Shown: positions 21,982-31,435, counted from the stretch's first letter. The stretch is 38,052 nucleotides of DNA from an uncultured Bacilli bacterium (GCA_944332265.1 CALVJQ010000014.1:1-38052); one strand, 5' to 3'. Notes: a model not told the origin generated them from the sequence alone. Numbers and translations are program-made.

Positions 21982-23382
21982 TTATTTAATTTTATAAACT
22001 AAATCTAAATCAACCCATACAACAGGATTTTTTTTAAACCATTTAGGTAAAATTTCAGGATTATCACAATCAGCTTCCATATAATTATCTAAACGATATA
22101 AATTATGCGTTCCATTATCACCAATTACATTATCTTTTATAATATATCCTTCATCTTTTAAAGCTTCACGGAATTTATTTATTAGTCTCTCTTCATAAAC
22201 TTCAACTGGTTTAGCATAATATTTTTGTACTTCTAGCGCTCCAACTACTCTTCCCATACGCCCTTTTACATAATCTTTTTCATAACACTTTGCAAACAAA
22301 TAAAGAGATTCAGGTACTTCAGAAATATTCCATTTAGCTAAAGAACATTTAACAACATAATCACCAACTCTAAAAGCTCTAGTTGTACTTCCTCTTCTTC
22401 CTATCACAGAAATTAATTTACAACCAGTACTTTTTTCCAAATACTTATCAACATACTCCAAAAACCTATCACCTAAACCACATAAAAAGATATGGCTTAT
22501 TATTGCTTCATCTACTTTACTAAAATAGCGAATTTTTCTATCAAAATAATCCCAAACATCCTTATCAATATATTTTCTTTTTTTCTTATAAAGAACAAAC
22601 TTATACTCCTTAGAAGTTAAAAAGAATTCTGTCGTATCTTCATTTAATAGTTCAGGATACCTCCCATAATCATAGCCACTTTCTATAGTATTCATTCCCA
22701 TATCAAGTAATTTGGCTAAAGAATTACATGAATAATTATCAAAAATAAATCTTTTTAATAATTGATATTTCTCAATTCCTAAATTATTTTCAACTATCAA
22801 ATAAGCAACTCTGCTAACATAAAATTCATCTACCAAACATTCTTTTCCATCACTAGTACTAAATTTAATAAAACTTAAAATATCTTGATAGATCTTATTA
22901 AATTCCCAATAATAATTATCTGCAATTTCAACCATTGCTAAGCCACGAACTTTCAAATTATCATTATTAACCAAAAAAGATAAAATATCAGAGTTTTTAG
23001 CTGCAAAAGCATACCTTAAAGTAAAATAAATAATATCAGAATTAAACTCAACTAAAATAGAAATATTATTTTTTATAAATTCAAGACTCCACTCTGAACT
23101 ACCAATAAAATCACTCAAAAAATTATTTTCAAATAATAATGAAAAATCTTTATTTAGTATAGATATACAAAAATCTTTATATATTTCTCTATCATATACT
23201 AACAAAAAAACTAAAGAAGGATAATTATTCTTTAATGATTCAAATAACTTAGATACATAACTATCTTCCAAATTAAGTAAATGAATATACTTAAATAAAC
23301 TCTTAATTTCTTCTTCAAACATTGTATCTAAAATACTAATATTACCTTTAAGAACTTCACTAACCATTTCATCTAATTGCAT
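21982..23382 (-). CDS. Helical protein of unknown function with a conserved-looking C-terminal domain
   Basis: No family assigned. The 466 residues have a long all-helical N-terminal part (about 1-320) that could be a HEAT-like array. The C-terminal part of about 140 residues (from about 322) shows ISVIGRRGSTTRAFRVGDYV ending in VVK, then ALEVQKYYAKP, GDNGTHNLYRLDNYMEADC and VVWVDLDLVYKI. A Gly-rich turn, a VVK lysine and a late hydrophobic-DLD strand recall a very reduced protein-kinase fold, but that is weak inference. No membrane segment. The start follows GGGGG. It is 61 bases upstream of nothing but intergenic sequence leading to uvrB, with no clear terminator after it. Confidence 0.6.
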   Translation of the reverse strand: MQLDEMVSEVLKGNISILDTMFEEEIKSLFKYIHLLNLEDSYVSKLFESLKNNYPSLVFLLVYDREIYKDFCISILNKDFSLLFENNFLSDFIGSSEWSLEFIKNNISILVEFNSDIIYFTLRYAFAAKNSDILSFLVNNDNLKVRGLAMVEIADNYYWEFNKIYQDILSFIKFSTSDGKECLVDEFYVSRVAYLIVENNLGIEKYQLLKRFIFDNYSCNSLAKLLDMGMNTIESGYDYGRYPELLNEDTTEFFLTSKEYKFVLYKKKRKYIDKDVWDYFDRKIRYFSKVDEAIISHIFLCGLGDRFLEYVDKYLEKSTGCKLISVIGRRGSTTRAFRVGDYVVKCSLAKWNISEVPESLYLFAKCYEKDYVKGRMGRVVGALEVQKYYAKPVEVYEERLINKFREALKDEGYIIKDNVIGDNGTHNLYRLDNYMEADCDNPEILPKWFKKNPVVWVDLDLVYKIK

Positions 23383-23443
23383 AATTATCCCCCTTTTTTA
23401 CAAGGGCTTTATTATAGCATTATCCCTAATATTTAGCAAATCA

Positions 23444-25399
23444 TTATTCACTCTTCATTTCAAATAATATATCTCTTAATTCCATAGCTCTTTCAAAATC
23501 TAAAGCTTTAGCTGCTTCTTTCATTTGCTCTTCAATTGATTGCATCAATTGTACTTTATCTTTCTTAGACATCTTACTATTTTCTTTCTTATCCAATTCT
23601 TCATCTATCTTATTGCTTATTACTTCTCTTATTTCTTTAATAATAGTATGTGGAACAATACCATGATCTTTATTATATTTTTCTTGTATCTTTCTTCTTC
23701 GCGCAGTCTCACTAATAGCTTCATCCATTGCTTCACTAATCGTATCAGCATACATAATTACATGACCATTAGCATTTCTAGCAGCTCGACCAATCGTCTG
23801 AATTAAACTCCTACTACTTCTTAAGAATCCTTGCTTATCAGCATCCATTATTCCTATCAAACTAACTTCAGGAATATCTAAACCTTCACGTAATAAATTA
23901 ATTCCTACTAAAACATCATATTTACCTTGTCTTAACTCCTGAATTATTCTTAACCTATCTAATGTTTTTACTTCACTATGTAAATAAGCAACTTTAATAC
24001 CAATATCTTTTAAATAATTAGTTAATTCCTCAGCCATCCTAATTGTTAATGTTGTAATTAAAACTCTTTCATTTTTTTCTTTTCTAATATTTATTTGTTC
24101 TATTAAATCATCTATTTGTCCTTCAGTTTTCTTAACTTCAATAGTAGGATCCAATAAACCAGTTGGTCTTATTATTTGTTCAACAAACTGATGATTAGTC
24201 TTTTCAAGTTCATAATCTCCAGGTGTTGCAGAAATATAAATTGCTTGATTTATTTTACTTTCAAACTCTTCATATTTAAGCGGTCTATTATCTAAAGCAC
24301 TAGGTAAACGAAAGCCGTAATCAACTAAAGTTTGTTTTCGCATTCTATCCCCATTATACATCCCTCTAACTTGAGGAAGAGTTACATGGGATTCATCAAC
24401 GACTAACAAAAAATCTTCTGGAAAAAAATCAATTAAACAACAAGGTGTTTCTCCTTCTTCACGCAATGATAAATGCCTTGAGTAATTTTCAACTCCATTA
24501 CAAAAGCCCGTTTCCTTTAACATTTCTAAATCATAATTTGTTCTTTCCCTTAATCGTTGCTCTTCAAGTAATTTATTATTATCGTGTAAAACTTGCAATC
24601 TTTCCTTTAGTTCTTCCTCAATTCTTCTAATAGCTTCTTTTAATTTTTCGGGTCCAGTAACAAAATGAGAAGCAGGAAAAATACTAATTGTTTTTTTACC
24701 TTGTAAAACAACACCTGTTAAAGGATCAAAAGTACAAATACGGTCAACTTCATCACCAAACAATTCTATTCTAATCCCATTAGATCTTTCATTTACTGGA
24801 ACGATATCAATTATATCTCCTCTAACTCTAAAAGTCCCACGATGAAAATCTAAATCACTACGTTCATATGTCATATCAATTAATTTGTTAATAATATCAT
24901 TTCTTTTTACAATATCTCCAACATTTAAAGTTAACATCATCTTTTCATATTCTTCTTTTTCACCTATACCATAAATACAGGAAACAGAAGCCACTACAAT
25001 AACATCTCTATTATTAATTAATGCGCTTGTAGCTCCATGACGCAATTCATCTATCTCATCATTAATAGAAGCATCCTTTTCAATATATGTATCACTTTGT
25101 GGAACATAAGCTTCTGGTTGATAATAATCATAATAAGACACAAAATATTCTACATGATTATTAGGAAACAACTCTTTAAATTCAGAATATAATTGCCCAG
25201 CAAGTGTCTTATTATGAGCCAAAATTAAAGTTGGTTTATTAACTTCTTTTATTACATTAGCTATTGTAAAAGTTTTACCTGTTCCAGTTGCTCCAAGTAA
25301 AACTTGGTTTTTTTCACCATTCTTAATTCCTTCAACTAATTTCTCTATTGCTTGTGGCTGATCTCCACTTGGCTTATATTTTGACACTAATTCAAACAT
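23444..25399 (-). CDS. uvrB: Excinuclease ABC subunit B
   Basis: Central damage-verification helicase of nucleotide excision repair, handed over by UvrA and used by UvrC. The 651 residues have Walker A GATGTGKT (36-43), the beta-hairpin region with [12 protein letters not shown], the DESH box ([11 protein letters not shown]), [14 protein letters not shown], and motif [13 protein letters not shown]-terminal UVR domain (about 615-650, [16 protein letters not shown] pattern) binds UvrC. Length is normal. The start follows GGGAGG. uvrA lies downstream at 14091-16895, not adjacent. Confidence 0.98.
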   Translation of the reverse strand: MFELVSKYKPSGDQPQAIEKLVEGIKNGEKNQVLLGATGTGKTFTIANVIKEVNKPTLILAHNKTLAGQLYSEFKELFPNNHVEYFVSYYDYYQPEAYVPQSDTYIEKDASINDEIDELRHGATSALINNRDVIVVASVSCIYGIGEKEEYEKMMLTLNVGDIVKRNDIINKLIDMTYERSDLDFHRGTFRVRGDIIDIVPVNERSNGIRIELFGDEVDRICTFDPLTGVVLQGKKTISIFPASHFVTGPEKLKEAIRRIEEELKERLQVLHDNNKLLEEQRLRERTNYDLEMLKETGFCNGVENYSRHLSLREEGETPCCLIDFFPEDFLLVVDESHVTLPQVRGMYNGDRMRKQTLVDYGFRLPSALDNRPLKYEEFESKINQAIYISATPGDYELEKTNHQFVEQIIRPTGLLDPTIEVKKTEGQIDDLIEQINIRKEKNERVLITTLTIRMAEELTNYLKDIGIKVAYLHSEVKTLDRLRIIQELRQGKYDVLVGINLLREGLDIPEVSLIGIMDADKQGFLRSSRSLIQTIGRAARNANGHVIMYADTISEAMDEAISETARRRKIQEKYNKDHGIVPHTIIKEIREVISNKIDEELDKKENSKMSKKDKVQLMQSIEEQMKEAAKALDFERAMELRDILFEMKSE

Positions 25400-25485
25400 A
25401 TTTAAAACCTCCCTTCATTATTATTTTATTTACTATTAAAGTTTTATACGAATTTATCATCTTTTTTCGCTACGCCTTTCAACTT

Positions 25486-26565
25486 TTAACCATTTAAGCA
25501 TATACTATCACTTTTACTTAAGTCTGAACTTCCAAAGTGAATTTCATTATCACTACAAATAACCATAGATATGTCATATTTTACACTAATATAATTTTTA
25601 ACCCCTATATTTTGGCCAACATAATCCATTTCGTTTTCCAAATCATCAAGTGTTATATAATTATCTTTAAAAGCATCAACCAAATTCATCTGAAAATCAT
25701 CATCTGTATTATAATATATATCTACACAATGAAAATATATATTTTTACCTAATAATTCTATTTTCTCACTTTCTAAACATTCTTCTTTTTTTACTAAATA
25801 AAATTTTGAATTATCTGAGCTTGTTTTAATGTTTTTTAGATATTCAAAACCAACTATTAAATCAATTATTATTATCAAAATTAATAGTATAACAAATATT
25901 ATTCTCATAACAATTCTATTAATATTCATTTTGCTACAAAAAATATTTCTTAGTTTATCAAAATTAATGAATTTATTAAATAACATAAAGAAAAATAACG
26001 CACCAAATAAATTTAAAATAATATCATCTATATCAAACCATCCTACAGAAAAAATAAACTGTAAGAACTCTATTAAGCATGTTACTAATAATAAAACTAT
26101 TAATTGTAATTTTATATTCTCATATTTTTTATTCTTTAAAACTAGCAAAATAGTTAGCGGACTTAACATAACAAAATTACCAACAATATTATAAATAGCC
26201 ACTTTTATACCAGATTTTCCACTAATAAAATTGAAAATAGTTTTAAAAGGAATAAAATTAATTTCATTTATATAAAGTTCAAAATATTCCTTATTTATTA
26301 ATCCAAATCCACTTCTATTATTAAATAAAGTTAAATTCGATAATAATATCAAATATAAAATAATATATAATATTATATTTTTTTTATATACTTTTTCATT
26401 ATCAAGTATATTTCCTAGAAAAAATATATATCCACACAACAATATTATATATATTATATTAAATATTATATTTAAGTTATATGTTTGACTAAGCATAGTA
26501 ACTATAAAAATAGCTATTGATATATATACAATTATATATCCAAGACATGACAAACTTTTTTTCAA
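25486..26565 (-). CDS. VanZ-like membrane protein with an extra C-terminal outside domain
   Basis: The 359 residues have about seven hydrophobic segments between about 8 and 245. The VanZ pattern is present: INFIPFKTIFNF (about 102-113), YNIVGNFVMLSPL, LIEFLQFIF and FDIDDIILNLFGALFFF. VanZ of the vancomycin cluster raises teicoplanin resistance by an unknown route; most VanZ-like proteins are of unknown function. After the last helix (about 220-243) come about 115 residues outside the membrane with three or four Cys (EECLESEK, YFHCVD, VICSDN, SICLNG), not part of ordinary VanZ. The start is probably TTG 26565-26563, so the N-terminus is less sure. Very AT-rich. Confidence 0.72.
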   Translation of the reverse strand: MKKSLSCLGYIIVYISIAIFIVTMLSQTYNLNIIFNIIYIILLCGYIFFLGNILDNEKVYKKNIILYIILYLILLSNLTLFNNRSGFGLINKEYFELYINEINFIPFKTIFNFISGKSGIKVAIYNIVGNFVMLSPLTILLVLKNKKYENIKLQLIVLLLVTCLIEFLQFIFSVGWFDIDDIILNLFGALFFFMLFNKFINFDKLRNIFCSKMNINRIVMRIIFVILLILIIIIDLIVGFEYLKNIKTSSDNSKFYLVKKEECLESEKIELLGKNIYFHCVDIYYNTDDDFQMNLVDAFKDNYITLDDLENEMDYVGQNIGVKNYISVKYDISMVICSDNEIHFGSSDLSKSDSICLNG

Positions 26566-26619
26566 AATAAATCACACTCTTTTCCAATAATGCTATTTAC
26601 ATATAATAATTAATTACTA

Positions 26620-27918
26620 TTAATTAATTAAATATTTTGTTAATACCTCATCTTTATTAATACCAAATTTATTAACTATTATATCAATTATTACTTCTTG
26701 TAATAAATTATATTTAATTAATAAATCTTCTGTCTTTAAATTTAACTTAACTAATTTATTTTTAAATTCATTATATAATAAGACAATCTCTTCTATTTTC
26801 ATATACTTAGTTACTCTATTTATCTTATAATTTAAATCATTAAAATAATTATTAATATTATTATCTATACTACTAATAATTCTTTTATTTAATACAATTA
26901 ATAAATCTTTAAAAGTAGGAACAACCCAAAGACTTCCTCTAAATATTATATAATCACTCTTTTTTTTATAAATACTAGCAACTCTTTGAAACTCCAAAAT
27001 AATATTCCTATCTAATTCACTATTTTCTATTTTAAGAACTAATTCATTATATAAAGTTAGTAACCTACTAAAACTATATTTAGTAATAGTCATATCCATT
27101 AACTTATTATAAATATCTTCATTAGCTTTAAAAAAAGTTAATTCCTTATACAAATTATCAACAATTAGTTTAGCAAAATAATAATACTTTTCAAGTGGAT
27201 ATGTAATATCTACTTTCTTCTTTTTCATATCTAACATATCTTTTTCCAATTTATAAACACTTTGTATATATATTTTTCTTCTTTTTTCAAAAGGAGATAA
27301 TTTATTTGAGAATTCTCCCCAAACATCAAAAGTATCTCCTTTCTTTAAACATTTATTATATAAAATAAATTCATTATTTAAAGACCTTTTATCTATTGTT
27401 AATAAGCTACCATTTTTAACTAAATTCAAATACAAATAATTATTTTTATCTATTATTTTTTTAAAAACAAAATCTTGTTTTCTCTTAGGCAAATCCACCT
27501 TTTCTTCATTAGCTTTTTGTAATTGTAATTCTTTAAATTCCATCTCTTTATAATAATTAATTAATTCCTTAAATATATCACTAAGAGTATTATTATTTAT
27601 TATTTTTTCCAACACTTTTTTATATCTACCTGATATATCAGTCGATTCTAACAATCCCAATAAGTTTTCTATATCTTTCTCTTTTTTTAATTGCTTTCTT
27701 AATTCAATATTCTTTAATTGTTCTAATTTTCTATCTATCTTTTCCAAACTTCTATTTTTTTTACTATTATTACTTTTATTATCAAGATAATTTAACCAAT
27801 TAATATGTAACGAACTAGCTATATTAACTGAATATTTATTTATATATTCTATTAATTTTAGTATCAACATGTTTATAACTCTAATATTATTCACAAATAC
27901 TGAATTCTTCGTCAACAT
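26620..27918 (-). CDS. Large basic helical protein of unknown function
   Basis: No family recognised. The 432 residues are rich in Lys, Asn and Ile. Segments at about 57-85 (RSLEKIDRKLEQLKNIELRK) and around 115-145 look like coiled coil. The middle (about 150-225, NYLYLNLVKNGSLLTIDKRS) looks beta-rich. The C-terminal half is helical. No clear signal peptide or membrane helix; a hydrophobic patch at about 12-22 is too short. The start follows AAGGTGAT with 3-4 bases spacing. It lies 54 bases upstream of the VanZ-like gene and shares its very low GC. Function unknown. Confidence 0.6.
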   Translation of the reverse strand: MLTKNSVFVNNIRVINMLILKLIEYINKYSVNIASSLHINWLNYLDNKSNNSKKNRSLEKIDRKLEQLKNIELRKQLKKEKDIENLLGLLESTDISGRYKKVLEKIINNNTLSDIFKELINYYKEMEFKELQLQKANEEKVDLPKRKQDFVFKKIIDKNNYLYLNLVKNGSLLTIDKRSLNNEFILYNKCLKKGDTFDVWGEFSNKLSPFEKRRKIYIQSVYKLEKDMLDMKKKKVDITYPLEKYYYFAKLIVDNLYKELTFFKANEDIYNKLMDMTITKYSFSRLLTLYNELVLKIENSELDRNIILEFQRVASIYKKKSDYIIFRGSLWVVPTFKDLLIVLNKRIISSIDNNINNYFNDLNYKINRVTKYMKIEEIVLLYNEFKNKLVKLNLKTEDLLIKYNLLQEVIIDIIVNKFGINKDEVLTKYLIN

Positions 27919-27955
27919 ATTATCACCTTCATCTCTATAATATCAAAAAAACTAT

Positions 27956-27982
27956 TATAAAAAAAGGCAATTCCTTGCCTTT
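27956..27982 (-). terminator. Terminator after the exported protein gene
   Basis: An 8-bp stem (AAAGGCAA at 27982-27975 with TTGCCTTT at 27970-27963), 4-base loop and Ts on the minus strand, overlapping the stop codon at 27981. Confidence 0.88.
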
Positions 27983-28946
27983 ATTCTAATTCTAAATACT
28001 GACGTGGTCCCACTAATACTACATTATCTTCATTATCTAAATACATCGAAGAATAAAATACTAAATTAGCATAATCACCTTCATAATCTTCCTTATCAAA
28101 AGGAACCACACATTCATTTGTATTATCACTACATAAATAACTAATATTAATTAAATAACTATCAGCATAAGTAACACCTCTAAATTTATCTTTTCCATTG
28201 TTACTAACTAAAGTCACTTCAAAATCACGTAAATTATCCCCAACTATTTTTCCTTCATTTAATAGATAATTCTTTACCTTTTCCGTATAAATCTCATTTA
28301 ATTGTTCAAAATAAACTCCACTATTTTTAAAAGAAAAAACATTATAAATTTCATTATATTTATTTATTGATATATATAATTTAATATTATTATAATCATC
28401 GAATTCTTTATCATATTTAAAACAATCATTACTTCCATCTTTACATATTACAGATAAACTTAATAAATAATCACTTCCACCTTCATCATTTTCTGAATCA
28501 GTAACAAAATCATTAATAACTAAAGATTCTAAATTACTTTTATCTAATTTTTCATTCTTTATTTCATAATCAACAAATAATTCATATAAAAAATTTCGAA
28601 AATCATTTTCATTAGGCTCTTCACAAGTTTTATATAATACAGACCCAATATATCTTTCCCCGCTATCACAATATAAAACTTTATAACCTAAACCATTAAA
28701 CAAAGTCCCTCTCTCAACTTTACTAGAGATTGCAAAAATTGGTTTGCCTCCTACAAAATTAACACGCCAAAAATCAAATAATATTACTCCTAAAATACAT
28801 AATACTACTATTACTAATATTGTTATATTACGATGCCTCTTCTTTAAACGATTAAATTCATTTACAACAGCATTTTTATCATTAACGTCTACTCCATAAA
28901 ATTCATTTTTAGATGAATCTATACGCTTTTTACCTATTATATTCAT
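27981..28946 (-). CDS. Single-pass exported protein of unknown function
   Basis: No family recognised. The 321 residues have a basic cytoplasmic stretch (about 1-40, with RLKKRHRN), one membrane helix at about 41-62 (ITILVIVVLCILGVILF), and an outside domain of about 255 residues. The outside part has several Cys (VLYCDSGER, YKTCEEPNE, VICKDGSNDC, YLCSDNTNEC) that could form disulfides, and it looks like two similar halves: VICKDGSNDCFKYDKE and YLCSDNTNECVVPFDKE occur in comparable settings. It may be a duplicated domain. The start follows a GAGGGTG site; a TGGTATAAT extended -10 lies upstream. Confidence 0.62.
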   Translation of the reverse strand: MNIIGKKRIDSSKNEFYGVDVNDKNAVVNEFNRLKKRHRNITILVIVVLCILGVILFDFWRVNFVGGKPIFAISSKVERGTLFNGLGYKVLYCDSGERYIGSVLYKTCEEPNENDFRNFLYELFVDYEIKNEKLDKSNLESLVINDFVTDSENDEGGSDYLLSLSVICKDGSNDCFKYDKEFDDYNNIKLYISINKYNEIYNVFSFKNSGVYFEQLNEIYTEKVKNYLLNEGKIVGDNLRDFEVTLVSNNGKDKFRGVTYADSYLINISYLCSDNTNECVVPFDKEDYEGDYANLVFYSSMYLDNEDNVVLVGPRQYLELE

Positions 28947-28985
28947 TACACACCCTCTATTCTTTTTTTATTATACCATTAATTT

Positions 28986-29010
28986 TAAAAAAAAGAGAGC
29001 TAACCTCTCC
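28986..29010 (-). terminator. Terminator after the pseudo-metallopeptidase gene
   Basis: Minus strand GAGAG (29009-29005) pairs with CTCTC (28999-28995), 5-base loop, then nine Ts. It includes the last codons and stop of the gene at 29000. Confidence 0.85.
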
Positions 29011-29671
29011 TAATACTATCAAGTAAATTTTTAACCCCTTTATTAATAAGTAAAATTACTCGAGATATTTCTGAAAAAGCCATCATATTACATATTTTTT
29101 GTAAATATTCCAATTCTTTTTCATCTACTATTTTATATTTTTCTCCATTAGAAATTGCTTGTTTAGCTATCTTAAAACCTACTGGTACCATAACAATTTC
29201 ATATAATAAAACTAAACTAAATAACACCAAAGCAACCATCAAAATTCCTTCATCTAACATAAAAACCCACATTAAAAGAATAATACCTATTATTATATAA
29301 CCAAATTCAACAAAATTATCTAACATTCCCTTTGTTTGAATAACTGATTTATCATTTTTATTCATAATTGCTTGAATTGTAAAATATAAAGCAACTGCTG
29401 TTGAATATATTGAAGTTCCATAATAAACACTAGAAGAAAGGCGAACAACTTCTTGTTTACTATCAAAATGATCAGTTAAATCCCCTGTTTTTATCTCTAC
29501 TATATAAATGTCTTTCATATCATAACTATCCAATAACTTACGAGAAACTTCAAATCCAGTTAACTTACTATTAGCTTCAATATTCTTATATTTATCACTG
29601 AAAATTTTCTCAATAATAAAGCATAAAAAGGGAATTAACAATAAAATAATCAATATATATAAACTATTCAT
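29000..29671 (-). CDS. YugP-type membrane metallopeptidase homologue, catalytic residues lost
   Basis: Homologue of the YugP/PF04298 zinc metallopeptidases (about 225 residues; 223 here). An N-terminal membrane helix (about 3-21) is followed by LTGFEVSRKLLDSYDMKDI (37-55), IKTGDLTDHFDSKQEVVRLS and VYYGTSIYSTAVAL, matching the family in order. Where family members have AHExxHAxQ, this protein has LYFTIQA: the HExxH site is YFTIQ (96-100, codons 29386-29372). The downstream PVEF, whose Glu should be the third zinc ligand, is PVGF (Gly165, codon 29179-29177). It should not bind catalytic zinc. The frame is intact, with about three membrane helices. It follows cysS by 9 bases, with AGGAGG overlapping the cysS stop. 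Confidence 0.8.
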   Translation of the reverse strand: MNSLYILIILLLIPFLCFIIEKIFSDKYKNIEANSKLTGFEVSRKLLDSYDMKDIYIVEIKTGDLTDHFDSKQEVVRLSSSVYYGTSIYSTAVALYFTIQAIMNKNDKSVIQTKGMLDNFVEFGYIIIGIILLMWVFMLDEGILMVALVLFSLVLLYEIVMVPVGFKIAKQAISNGEKYKIVDEKELEYLQKICNMMAFSEISRVILLINKGVKNLLDSIRRG

Positions 29672-29680
29672 AAAGTCCTC

Positions 29681-30991
29681 CTATATTATTTTACGTTCAA
29701 TTAATATATTTCTCATTTTATCAGCATTTTCATAATCTTTATTATTTCTATATTCTAACCATTTATTATATATATCCTTATCATCTTCACTCAATGTAAT
29801 AAAATCATATTCTAATCCTAAGATATAATTTATTAACATTATCTTATCATATACATCACTAAATTCTTCTTTAGCTCTTATTTTATTATTAAGTTCTTTA
29901 ATTAATTCTAATAAATAAGTTATCAAATTAGAAGTATTAAAATCTTCATCCATTATTTGATTAATTTTCTCATCTTTTTTAATATTGCCTACTTTAATAC
30001 CATGTAACTGAATTTCTAAATTAGCTTGTTTTAAAGCATTATATATCTTATCATTTATCGTTCCACATTCTTTAAATAATTGTTCTGTAAAATCAAAAGG
30101 CAATCTATAACTAGTCTTTAAAATACTAAGACGAATTATATTAGCTGGATATTTTTCTAATAATTCATGAGCTGTAATAAAATTACCTAAAGATTTACTC
30201 ATTTTAACTCCATTAACCATTACATGACCATTATGCATCCAATAGTTAGCTAAATTTGTTCCAGCAGCCGCTTCACTTTGCGCCATTTCATTCTCATGAT
30301 GAGGAAATTTTAAATCTATTCCACCACCATGGATATCTATATTATCTCCAAATAATTTATTTATCATAACTACACATTCAGTATGCCATCCGGGACGTCC
30401 TTTTCCAAAAGGCGAATCCCAAGTAATACCTTCTTTAGTTTTTTTCCACAAAACAAAATCAAATGGATTTTCTTTATTTTCATCTACTTCTACTCTATTA
30501 CCAGCATCTAAATCGCTTAATACTTGCTTACTTAACTTACCATAATCTTCTATTTTACTAACCCTAAAATATACATCATCACCACTTTGATAAGCATATC
30601 CTTTATCCATAAGTAATTTTATATAAGCAATTATTTCATCCATAGTTTCTGTTACTTTAGGACGATAATCTATATCTAAACAATTTAAAGCTTTAACATC
30701 ATCTAAATATATTTTAATATATTTTTCAGTCAATTCTTTCTCTGTAATTCCTGCCTCTTTAGCTGCTTTAATAATTTTATCATCAACATCAGTAAAATTA
30801 CTTGCATATTTAATATTATAACCACAATATTTAAAATATCTATATACCATATCAAAGATGATAACAGGACACATATTTCCTACATGAGCATAACTATATA
30901 CTGTTGGTCCACAAACATACATATTAATTTCCCCATCTTTAATTGGTTTAAATTCCTCAATTTTTCCACTTAATGTATTAAACATTTTCAT
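29681..30991 (-). CDS. cysS: Cysteinyl-tRNA synthetase
   Basis: Class I enzyme that charges tRNA-Cys. I start it at ATG 30991-30989 (MKMFNTLSGKIEEF), after GGAAGGTGAT. The 436 residues show CGPTVYSYAHVGN near residue 27 (zinc-ligand Cys plus the HIGH-like HVGN) and WHTECVVM (Cys ligand). GGGIDLKFPHHENEMAQ supplies the His/Glu ligands, and VKMSKSLGN is the KMSKS loop. The C-terminus is slightly short of the usual 460-470. In Bacillus it sits upstream of mrnC; here it is about 19 kb away and cotranscribed with the pseudo-metallopeptidase. Confidence 0.97.
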   Translation of the reverse strand: MKMFNTLSGKIEEFKPIKDGEINMYVCGPTVYSYAHVGNMCPVIIFDMVYRYFKYCGYNIKYASNFTDVDDKIIKAAKEAGITEKELTEKYIKIYLDDVKALNCLDIDYRPKVTETMDEIIAYIKLLMDKGYAYQSGDDVYFRVSKIEDYGKLSKQVLSDLDAGNRVEVDENKENPFDFVLWKKTKEGITWDSPFGKGRPGWHTECVVMINKLFGDNIDIHGGGIDLKFPHHENEMAQSEAAAGTNLANYWMHNGHVMVNGVKMSKSLGNFITAHELLEKYPANIIRLSILKTSYRLPFDFTEQLFKECGTINDKIYNALKQANLEIQLHGIKVGNIKKDEKINQIMDEDFNTSNLITYLLELIKELNNKIRAKEEFSDVYDKIMLINYILGLEYDFITLSEDDKDIYNKWLEYRNNKDYENADKMRNILIERKII

Positions 30992-31041
30992 ATTATCACC
31001 TTCCATATATATAAGTGCTTTTATTTTAGCATAAATTAATC

Positions 31042-31071
31042 AAAAAAAATACTATATAATTAATATATAGT
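31042..31071 (-). terminator. Terminator after the Clp N-domain gene
   Basis: An 8-bp stem made only of A-T and two G-C pairs' worth of sequence (ACTATATA/TATATAGT, 31071-31064 with 31058-31051), 5-base loop, then eight Ts on the minus strand. Confidence 0.7.
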
Positions 31072-31072
31072 C

Positions 31073-31435
31073 TTATCCAAAATCTTGTATATTTTTATTA
31101 CTTAATATATCTAAATATATTTTTTCAATATCATAACCCCCAACTAATAATAAATTATAAGCTATACTATCATCATTTGTTAAAATCTTAATAAGAACAT
31201 CATATATATTAAAAGATTCATTTTTTATCTTTCTTAATAATGGAGTATATAAAGTATATTCACTTTCTTTATGTGATTGACCAATTACTTTTATAATATC
31301 TTTTTTAAAAGTTTCATATGTAATAAATTCATTTCCAAATAACTTTAAAAAAGCTAAAAATATATGTTCTGTCCCAACATATGGTTGACGCAATTCTTTC
31401 ATTTCTCTTTCTGCTATCAAAAATAATTCATCCAT
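31073..31435 (-). CDS. Stand-alone Clp N-terminal (Clp-R) domain protein
   Basis: The 120 residues match only the N-terminal double repeat of ClpC/ClpB-type chaperones. The first repeat has LIAEREMKELRQPYVGTEHI (about 6-25, with the hallmark VGTEHIFLAFLK). A weaker second repeat is at about 65-115 (PLLRKIKNESFNIYDVLIKI, then LLLVGGYDIEK). There is no ATPase domain and no sign that the gene continues: a good terminator follows and cysS comes next. In full ClpC this domain binds adaptors such as MecA or McsB and, in B. subtilis, phospho-arginine. A free copy could act as an adaptor or decoy. The start follows AGGTGAT. Confidence 0.75.
   Translation of the reverse strand: MDELFLIAEREMKELRQPYVGTEHIFLAFLKLFGNEFITYETFKKDIIKVIGQSHKESEYTLYTPLLRKIKNESFNIYDVLIKILTNDDSIAYNLLLVGGYDIEKIYLDILSNKNIQDFG

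Noticed and set aside
23540-26194. Plus-strand open frames opposite uvrB and the VanZ-like gene
   Set aside because: Hydrophobic, low-complexity translations opposite strong or plausible minus-strand genes; no start signals.
26590-26640. TTAATTA-rich repeats as a terminator or attachment site
   Set aside because: All A-T pairing with no clear stem plus T-run; expected by chance in this composition.
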